A DNA stretch of 20,355 nucleotides, taken from contig JBFHER010000043.1 of assembly GCA_041584055.1 (NCBI GenBank), forward strand, positions 1 to 20,355, written 5' to 3'. The notes below the pieces were generated by a model. The model saw nothing but the letters and a program-made list of their open reading frames with translations, had not been told where the DNA came from and ran no database searches. Below, one piece after another: positions 1 to 5,472 of this stretch (position 1 is the stretch's first letter; each line of letters opens with the position of its first letter). The translations under genes and the position numbers were made by a program. The DNA is from JBFHER01 sp041584055 (lineage in GTDB: Bacteria > Bacteroidota > Bacteroidia > Bacteroidales > UBA5342).

Positions 1-1725
1 CAAATAATGACCAGGCGTGGAGGATGGCCACTGAATGCGGTTGCCTTGCCGGATGGACGCCCATTTTGGGGTGGCACTTATTTCCCAAAAGCAGATTGGA
101 TTTCAATACTTCAGCAAATTGCGGATGTTTATAAAAATGACAGGAATAAAGTTGAGCAATATGCCGGTGAATTGACTTCAGGGATAAAAGAGTCAGCGTT
201 GATTTATGAGCCTTCGGAAGCCACGGATATATCAGAAGAATACATTAAAAACGGCGTTGTTAAGTGGCAGCAATATCTGGATTATGACATGGGAGGAAAT
301 GCGGGATCGCCCAAATTTATGATTCCGTCTAACCTACAGTTTTTATATGAATATGCAAATGCCTATGAGGATGCGAAACTCAATGATTATGTGACGAATA
401 CCCTGGAGAAAATAGCCCTTGGAGGAATATATGATCAGGTGGGTGGTGGTTTTGCACGATATTCCACTGATAAGCTCTGGAAAGTGCCTCATTTTGAGAA
501 AATGCTCTACGATAATGCACAATTGGTGTCATTGTTTAGTCAGGTGTTTCGAAAGACGAAAAGTCCCTTATTCAAACAAATTGTTTATCAAACAATCGCA
601 TTTGTACAACGGGAATTGATGTCTGATGAATTTGTGTTTTATGCTGCACTGGACGCTGATAGCGAGGGTGAAGAAGGAAAGTACTACGTGTGGCAAAAAG
701 ATGAGCTTCAAAGTTTGTTAAAGGACGACTTTGAATTGTTCACTGAAGTATATAATGTTAATTCAATCGGATTTTGGGAGGATAATAAATACATTTTACA
801 CAGAACAAAAAAGGATGAGGAGATTGCTGAAAATCAAAAGATGTCGCTTGTTGACCTTCAGAAAAAGATAACTCAATGGCAACAGCTCTTGTTGAAGGAA
901 AGGTTGAACCGTATACGGCCTGGTTTGGATGACAAGTCCCTGACTTCATGGAATGCCATGATGGGAGAGGCACTGGTGGATGCGTATCTGAGTTTTGGGG
1001 AAATTTCTTTTCTGGATTTGGCGCTTAAAAATGCCCGGGCAATATCAAAATACATGCAGGATGAGCAGGGCCTTCTTTATCATACATATAAAAATGGGAT
1101 TAGAAAAACTGAGGGATTTTTGGAAGATTACGCATTTACAATTTCATTTTACCTGAGAATATTTGAAGCCACTACTGATCAAACATGGTTGAAAGAGGCT
1201 GAAAAATTAACGGCATTAACAATGGCGCATTTTTCTGATAATGAAAATGCTTTATTCTGGTTTAGCATGGATGATTCTGCGCTTCCGGTGACCCGTCAGA
1301 AAGAGGTTTATGATAATGTGATTCCCGCCTCAAATTCTGTGATGGCTACAAATTTATTCAAATTGGGAAAGCTAACCGGTGTGGAGGAATATGCTCGCAG
1401 ATCAAAAAAAATGATGAGCAGTGCATTGCGTCACTTTCAGGAACATCCGTCCTCATTTTCCAATTGGGCACGACTGGCCTTGTTTCATCAACGCTTCTAT
1501 GAAGTGGCGGTTGTAGGAGTGGGTGCAGAATCTATTGTTGGGAACTTAAGTAAGTTCTATCATCCAAATGCCATTTACTGCGGATCGGAAACGGATGGAC
1601 TTCACCTGACAAAAGACAGGCTGGTGAAAGGGAAAACTTTTATTTACGTTTGTCGGAATAATGCCTGTTTGTTGCCGGTTGAAAACGTGGCTGACGCGAT
1701 TTCATTGCTCGATGGAGAGTTCTGA
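1..1725 (+). CDS. Thioredoxin domain-containing protein, YyaL/SPATA20 family (5' truncated by window)
   Basis: The frame is open from base 1, so the ATG at 7 is probably internal. The residues there, TRRGGWPLN then GRPFWGGTYFP, match the end of the N-terminal thioredoxin-like (DUF255) domain, which in full-length members (about 670-700 aa) is preceded by a further 100 or so residues. The rest is the alpha/alpha six-hairpin-glycosidase-like domain. Counting from the ATG at 7, the hallmarks are GSPKF (100-104), GGIYDQVGGGFARYSTD (139-155), VPHFEKMLYDNAQL (160-173), RPGLDDKSLTSWNAMM (304-319), GFLEDYAF (370-377) and PASNSVMATNL (440-450). The family is widespread, but its biochemical role is poorly defined; redox or carbohydrate-related roles have been suggested. 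The gene converges on the methionine operon with a 13-base gap and no visible terminator. The family call is secure and the function is not. Confidence 0.9.
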   Translation, partial: QIMTRRGGWPLNAVALPDGRPFWGGTYFPKADWISILQQIADVYKNDRNKVEQYAGELTSGIKESALIYEPSEATDISEEYIKNGVVKWQQYLDYDMGGNAGSPKFMIPSNLQFLYEYANAYEDAKLNDYVTNTLEKIALGGIYDQVGGGFARYSTDKLWKVPHFEKMLYDNAQLVSLFSQVFRKTKSPLFKQIVYQTIAFVQRELMSDEFVFYAALDADSEGEEGKYYVWQKDELQSLLKDDFELFTEVYNVNSIGFWEDNKYILHRTKKDEEIAENQKMSLVDLQKKITQWQQLLLKERLNRIRPGLDDKSLTSWNAMMGEALVDAYLSFGEISFLDLALKNARAISKYMQDEQGLLYHTYKNGIRKTEGFLEDYAFTISFYLRIFEATTDQTWLKEAEKLTALTMAHFSDNENALFWFSMDDSALPVTRQKEVYDNVIPASNSVMATNLFKLGKLTGVEEYARRSKKMMSSALRHFQEHPSSFSNWARLALFHQRFYEVAVVGVGAESIVGNLSKFYHPNAIYCGSETDGLHLTKDRLVKGKTFIYVCRNNACLLPVENVADAISLLDGEF

Positions 1726-1738
1726 CCAGTGATTAAAA

Positions 1739-2389
1739 TCAAAGTCCTAAAAACTGAATCGCCATGCCAGATACAAAAATTGTAAGTCCGGCAAGAGCAT
1801 GCATATAACGATGAAGCCAGTTAGATTTTAATTGTCCTAAACCAAACCATGAGGCTGCCACAACAGTTAACATTGTAAGTATGGTGGCTGCTGAAAACAA
1901 CAGTGAGACCTGCATTGCTCCGGCCCAACTTTCCTGTGCAGCAGGGTACATCAGCAAAGGGATAAGAACTTCACATGGGCCCAAGACAAAAACGATCATC
2001 AATGACCATATCACCCAACCGTTTTTAAGACCCGCGTTAATTTTAGCATGGGTATGTTGATGGTTTTTAATTGCTTTTCGTAGGCCCCACACAAAATAAA
2101 CAAGGCCAAAAGCAATGAGTGCATAAGCCGCTATATTTCCTCTCACTCCTTCAATGTGGGTTAATTGAGTCAGTGCTGTGCCCATCAATACACCTGTCAT
2201 TCCAAGTAGCACAGAGCTGAGGACATGTCCTAAACCGCAGACAAAAGTAACCGCAAGGGTCTTGGATAAATTCCATTTTCTGGCGTTTGAGATCATAATA
2301 AACGGTAAGTAATGGTCGGGTCCGGCAAGGGTATGCCCAATGCCCATTGAGATTGCCAGTGAATAGAGGAGGGTGAGGTCAGGTGTCAT
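1739..2389 (-). CDS. UreH/NiCoT-like six-TM membrane transporter
   Basis: A 216-aa polytopic membrane protein with about six hydrophobic segments (roughly 8-30, 44-73, 85-107, 124-151, 158-184, 195-216). Segment 1 carries GHTLAGPDHYLPF with H19, D25 and H26, like the His/Asp signature of nickel/cobalt permeases and UreH/HupE-like proteins. Segment 4 carries LGPCEVLIPLLMYPAA, resembling the GLxPCP stretch of RcnA-type permeases. The cytosolic loop near 109-115 is His-rich (NHQHTHA). These features suggest a metal-related or TauE/UreH-type transporter, but the substrate cannot be read from sequence. Its ATG begins one base after the metA TAA (TAATATG), with an AGGA Shine-Dalgarno inside the end of metA, so it is last in the metY-metA operon and probably translationally coupled. 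A cobalt supply for B12-dependent methionine synthase, or transport of a sulfur compound, would fit the context; both are speculation. Confidence 0.75.
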   Translation of the reverse strand: MTPDLTLLYSLAISMGIGHTLAGPDHYLPFIMISNARKWNLSKTLAVTFVCGLGHVLSSVLLGMTGVLMGTALTQLTHIEGVRGNIAAYALIAFGLVYFVWGLRKAIKNHQHTHAKINAGLKNGWVIWSLMIVFVLGPCEVLIPLLMYPAAQESWAGAMQVSLLFSAATILTMLTVVAASWFGLGQLKSNWLHRYMHALAGLTIFVSGMAIQFLGL

Positions 2390-2390
2390 A

Positions 2391-3308
2391 TTATCCTATT
2401 TCGTCAAGATTATAAGGTGTCTCCTGGTAAACATAGTAATTTAACCAGTTACTAAAAAGCAAGTTTGCATGACTTTTCCATCGGACAAAGGGTTTTTGCA
2501 TTGGGTCGTCATTTCTGTAATAGTGCTTAGGCATTTCAATGTCCAGTCCTTTCATTAAATCCCGTCTGTATTCCTGGTCTAATGTCATGGGCGAATATTC
2601 TGAATGTCCTGTGATGAAAAGCTGACGCCCGTTGTTGGCAATAACCATGTTTACGCCAGATTCTTCAGATGAGGCGATGACCTCAAGTCCTTCAATTTTC
2701 TCAATGTCTTCTGCCCTGATTTCCGTGTGTCTTGAATGGGGAACGTAAAACACATCGTCAAAACCTCTGAAAATAGGAATTTTAGGATCTTTGTAAGTGT
2801 GTTCAAAAACGCCAAACATCTTTTGTTTAAGGGGGTGTTTAGGAACACCATAGTAATGAAATAAGCCTGCTTGAGCACCCCAGCAGATAAACATACTTGA
2901 AGTTACATTGGTGAGTGCCCAATCCATGATCTTCTTCATCTCGGCCCAATATGTCACCTCTTCAAACGGTAGCTGTTCAACAGGGGCACCGGTGATAATC
3001 ATGCCATCAAACTTTTTATTTTTTATGGAGTCAAAGCTCTTATAAAAAGCACGCATGTGTTCGATGGGTGTGTTTTTGGGTTTATGCCCTTTGATTTGCA
3101 TCAGTTCCAGCTCTACCTGTAAAGGTGTGTTGCTGAGTAAACGAATCAGATCTGTTTCAGTGGTTACTTTTAAAGGCATGAGATTTAAGATGACAATGCG
3201 CAAAGGTCGAATGTCCTGATGCGTTGCCTGCGTCTGGTTCATCACAAAGATGTTCTCCTGAACCAGTTGCTCTATGGCCGGTATCTTATCTGGTATATTT
3301 AATGGCAT
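2391..3308 (-). CDS. metA: Homoserine O-acetyltransferase, MetA type
   Basis: A 305-aa MetA (HTS/HTA, class-I-glutamine-amidotransferase-like fold), full length for the family. It acylates the hydroxyl of homoserine in the first committed step of methionine synthesis in the cytoplasm. The catalytic Cys is C142 in FICWGAQAGLFHYYG, and the His/Glu pair is H235 and E237 in ITGHSEYSP, numbered as in the characterised enzymes. The residue that decides acyl-CoA choice is Glu111 (TGAPVEQLPFEEV). Established work on MetA assigns Glu111 to acetyl-CoA users and Gly111 to succinyl-CoA users, so the product here should be O-acetylhomoserine despite the common 'succinyltransferase' label. This agrees with the upstream metY. 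The gene follows metY by 53 bases containing a strong hairpin, and its stop lies one base before the next start. Confidence 0.96.
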   Translation of the reverse strand: MPLNIPDKIPAIEQLVQENIFVMNQTQATHQDIRPLRIVILNLMPLKVTTETDLIRLLSNTPLQVELELMQIKGHKPKNTPIEHMRAFYKSFDSIKNKKFDGMIITGAPVEQLPFEEVTYWAEMKKIMDWALTNVTSSMFICWGAQAGLFHYYGVPKHPLKQKMFGVFEHTYKDPKIPIFRGFDDVFYVPHSRHTEIRAEDIEKIEGLEVIASSEESGVNMVIANNGRQLFITGHSEYSPMTLDQEYRRDLMKGLDIEMPKHYYRNDDPMQKPFVRWKSHANLLFSNWLNYYVYQETPYNLDEIG

Positions 3309-3318
3309 TTTAAAAATA

Positions 3319-3354
3319 TTTTGTGGACACGTTTAATTCAACGTGTCCACAAAA
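3319..3354 (-). promoter_or_regulatory. Perfect 14-bp intercistronic hairpin between metY and metA
   Basis: Bases 3319-3332 are exactly complementary to 3341-3354, with an 8-base loop at 3333-3340; the core arm is TTGTGGACACGT. In the transcript the stem ends 10 bases before the metA ATG and is followed by TATTTTTA. It could act as a partial terminator, an RNA processing or stability element, or a block to metA initiation. The perfect symmetry also fits a protein-binding operator. The hairpin is seen directly; its role is inferred. Confidence 0.7.
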
Positions 3355-3361
3355 ATAATCA

Positions 3362-4660
3362 TCATAATTTATTAATCGCCTGTTCTAGGTCAGCTTTTAT
3401 GTCTTCAATGTGTTCAATTCCCACAGAAAGACGTAATTGATCAGGATAAATCCCGGCATTTAGCTGTGCTTCATCGGATAATTGTTGATGGGTGGTTGAG
3501 GCCGGATGAATTATAACAGTTTTGGCATCGCCCACATTGGCAAGGTGGCTGATCAGTTCAAGGTTTTCAGTCAGCTTTGATGCCGCTTCTTTGCCATCTT
3601 TCAACCTAAAAGTCAACACCCCTCCAAAGCCATTTTTCAAGTATTTCTTTGCCAGTTCGTGATAACGACTGCTTTTTAAGCCCGGATAGTTAACTGATTT
3701 GATTTTTGGATGATTTTCTAACCATTGTGCCAGTTCAAGTGCATTTTGAACTGTTCTTTCGACCCTCAAGGAGAGGGTTTCCAGTCCCTGAATCAATAAA
3801 AAAGAATTAAAAGGGCTTTGACTGCTGCCATAATCCCGCAAACCTTCTACACGTAAACGGATGGCAAATGCAATGTTTCCAAAAGGGCCGTCTGCACCAA
3901 ATACGTCGTTAAAGACCAATCCATGATATCCTTCAGAAGGTTCGGAAAATTGAGGAAATTTACCATTGCCCCAGTTGTAATTTCCGCCGTCGACAACAAC
4001 ACCACCAATGGTAGTTCCGTGTCCGCCAATCCATTTCGTGGCCGATTCTACAACGATGTTGGCTCCGTGCTCAAGTGGCTTGAACAAATAACCACCTGCT
4101 CCAAAGGTATTGTCTACAATGAGAGGCAAATCATATTTTTTTGCGAGAGCTCCAATTTTATCCCAGTCTGGCACATTGAACTCAGGGTTTCCGAGGTTCT
4201 CAATATAGATGGCTTTTGTGCCTGCATCAATATGTTTTTCAAAATCCTCAGCCTTGTCTGTGTCTGCAAATCTTGCCTCTATTCCTAAACGTTTAAATGA
4301 GACCTTAAACTGATTATAAGTTCCGCCATACAAGAAAGGTGAAGTCACAAAATTATCCCCATTCTGGAGGATGTTATTTAATGCCAGAAATTGTGCGGCG
4401 TGACCAGAAGCCGTTGCAACAGCAGCAACTCCTCCTTCGAGTGCGGCGACACGCTGCTCAAAAACATCCGTTGTTGGATTCATGATCCGTGTATAGATAT
4501 TTCCGAACTCTTTTAAGGCAAAGAGGTTTGCTCCGTGTTCTGCGTTTTTAAATACATAAGATGATGTTTGATAAATGGGTACTGCACGCGATAATGAAGA
4601 TTCATCAGGGGTATGCCCGGCATGCAACTGCAATGTTTCGTAACGATAATTCTTTGACAT
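3362..4660 (-). CDS. metY: O-acetylhomoserine aminocarboxypropyltransferase (sulfhydrylase)
   Basis: A 432-aa PLP enzyme of the Cys/Met metabolism family. It makes homocysteine from O-acetylhomoserine and sulfide, or the methionine analogue from methanethiol, in the cytosol. The start RYETLQLHAGHTPDE, the SGHAA turn (85-89), VDNTFGAGGY (182-191) and the PLP lysine K209 in ESATKWIGGHG are diagnostic. A Gly/Asn/Phe-rich insertion after the lysine (about 224-255) and the overall length separate MetY from shorter cystathionine synthases and lyases such as MetB and MetC. It is first in the operon with metA, whose Glu111 predicts the acetyl ester MetY needs. The ATG has no Shine-Dalgarno; its upstream AU-rich bases could pair with the leader (see the leader entries). 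The call is secure. Confidence 0.96.
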   Translation of the reverse strand: MSKNYRYETLQLHAGHTPDESSLSRAVPIYQTSSYVFKNAEHGANLFALKEFGNIYTRIMNPTTDVFEQRVAALEGGVAAVATASGHAAQFLALNNILQNGDNFVTSPFLYGGTYNQFKVSFKRLGIEARFADTDKAEDFEKHIDAGTKAIYIENLGNPEFNVPDWDKIGALAKKYDLPLIVDNTFGAGGYLFKPLEHGANIVVESATKWIGGHGTTIGGVVVDGGNYNWGNGKFPQFSEPSEGYHGLVFNDVFGADGPFGNIAFAIRLRVEGLRDYGSSQSPFNSFLLIQGLETLSLRVERTVQNALELAQWLENHPKIKSVNYPGLKSSRYHELAKKYLKNGFGGVLTFRLKDGKEAASKLTENLELISHLANVGDAKTVIIHPASTTHQQLSDEAQLNAGIYPDQLRLSVGIEHIEDIKADLEQAINKL

Positions 4661-4680
4661 AGCAATAATATTAAATGGTG

Positions 4681-4722
4681 AATAAAAATAAACAAATGAA
4701 TTGAGATAACACCTGTGGTGTT
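4681..4722 (-). terminator. Candidate attenuator hairpin before metY
   Basis: On the minus strand AACACC (4722-4717) pairs perfectly with GGTGTT (4713-4708) around an ACA loop. A U-rich run follows (about 4700-4681, including TTTATTTTTATT). It begins 10 bases after the stop codon of the Met-rich mini-ORF and lies 47 bases before the metY ATG, where an attenuator would be expected. The stem is short and the U-tract is interrupted and offset, so termination strength is uncertain. Confidence 0.45.
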
Positions 4723-4732
4723 CAAAAGAATA

Positions 4733-4792
4733 TTATAGCGCAAAGCTGCGCATTCGCATACCCATCATGTTGATTTTGGAATTCAACATCAT
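4733..4792 (-). CDS. Candidate methionine-rich leader peptide of the metY-metA operon
   Basis: A 19-codon ORF encodes MMLNSKINMMGMRMRSFAL, with six Met, four of them clustered at positions 9, 10, 12 and 14. It ends in TAA 72 bases before the metY ATG. Hairpins overlap it: ATGTTGA (4789-4783) with TCAACAT (4773-4767), and GCGCA (4751-4747) with TGCGC (4742-4738) across the last codons. AACACC/GGTGTT lies just downstream. A ribosome stalled on the Met cluster would sit on the first two stems, as in amino-acid attenuation. There is no Shine-Dalgarno. The ORF is too short to prove by coding statistics; Met density and placement before methionine genes are the evidence. Confidence 0.55.
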   Translation of the reverse strand: MMLNSKINMMGMRMRSFAL

Positions 4793-4835
4793 GTCGCAAC
4801 AATTGATTTTATGACATATCTGGATTTGCATGACA

Positions 4836-4866
4836 CAAAGTAAAGAAAGAATTTTGGGATAACAAA
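4836..4866 (-). promoter_or_regulatory. Putative promoter of the metY-metA operon
   Basis: On the minus strand a TTTG (4866-4863) precedes TTACTTTG (4843-4836) by 19 bases. This resembles the Bacteroidota primary-sigma pattern TTTG then TAnnTTTG, with an imperfect -7. Transcription would start near 4830, about 38 bases before the leader-peptide ATG, giving a metY leader of roughly 170 nt. Assigned by motif only. Confidence 0.4.
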
Positions 4867-5368
4867 GAAAAATAAACAGTAATTAAAATTAAGTCTTAAT
4901 AAGAATTGAGTTTTTTAAGGACTGTCCGTTGATAAATAGGTATTATATATGTCACTTTTTCAGAGGCGTAGCCTGGATGTTTGTGGTGGAAGCCAGAATG
5001 TTTTTTTCTAGTACGAAAGTGGCAAAAGAAAGATAGAAGAAAGTTCCTTTGATGCATTTCTAGGTCTGATTTTTTCCAAGTTTGATGGGATTCACAGCCT
5101 TGACTCCGGCGTGTGCAGAGCATTTCCTGATTTGTGAACGGAATCTGAAATTCAGAAAGCTGTTGGTAATTTGTGCAGGCTTTAAGCGGAAAAAGATGAT
5201 TGCGATGCTCAGTACGATGATCATAAGGATCATCCTGGTATTGCGATAGAAAACTTTGCAGATATGCTTTATAGATAATGGTAGGTCCTATAACATGCTA
5301 TAAAGTTTAAATATGATTTTGTAAGTAGTTGTTATTAAAATGCAAACGTTGTATATTTAAAATCAAAA
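4867..5368. other. About 500 bases without a convincing gene
   Basis: Nothing here is recognised as a gene. A + strand ORF at 5085-5249 (54 codons, starting MGFTALTPACAEHF) and a stretch in another frame ending at a TAA at 5276-5278 (last residues HPGIAIENFADMLYR) look protein-like but match no family I know. They may be decayed coding sequence. A minus-strand ORF at 4896-5123 is rich in Phe, His, Arg and Lys and is probably chance or a relic of dispersed intergenic repeat. GATGATC (5216-5222) and GATCATC (5228-5234) form a 7-bp inverted repeat. Confidence 0.4.
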
Positions 5369-5379
5369 GTTCAGATTAA

Positions 5380-5423
5380 TGTCATATTTATGTAGCAAAA
5401 ATGAAATACAAATGTCACATTTA
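5380..5423 (+). promoter_or_regulatory. Candidate Pho box array upstream of the PiT transporter
   Basis: Four consecutive 11-base units start at 5380, 5391, 5402 and 5413 with TGTCA, TGTAG, TGAAA and TGTCA. The first and last are nearly identical (TGTCATATTTA, TGTCACATTTA). A weaker unit, GTTCA, precedes at 5369. Eleven-base direct repeats starting TGTCA are the known layout of PhoB sites in E. coli. Five bases after the last unit is CTTTTTTG (5429-5436), a possible -7 element; TATGTTCC (5444-5451) is an alternative. The same arrangement occurs before the porin-pst operon. Regulator identity is inferred. Confidence 0.6.
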
Positions 5424-5472
5424 TTTCTCTTTTTTGCACTTGATATGTTCCTGATGGAATTAAAACAAAATT

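Noticed and set aside
3923..4288. 121-aa + strand ORF inside metY
   Set aside because: It is the antisense shadow of a well-conserved enzyme gene and has no family features.
4661..4866. SAM or SAH riboswitch before metY
   Set aside because: The leader was read for SAM-I, SAM-II and SAM/SAH core motifs; none was recognised, and the Met-rich mini-ORF explains the stems better. A covariance-model search could still overturn this.
4896..5123. 75-aa minus-strand ORF
   Set aside because: Composition is unusual (Phe/His/Arg/Lys-rich), there is no ribosome site or family match, and it lies upstream of the metY promoter in a gene-poor gap.
5216..5234. GATGATC/GATCATC inverted repeat as a terminator or IS end
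   Set aside because: Only 7 bp, no T-run, no target-site duplication and no partner repeat.
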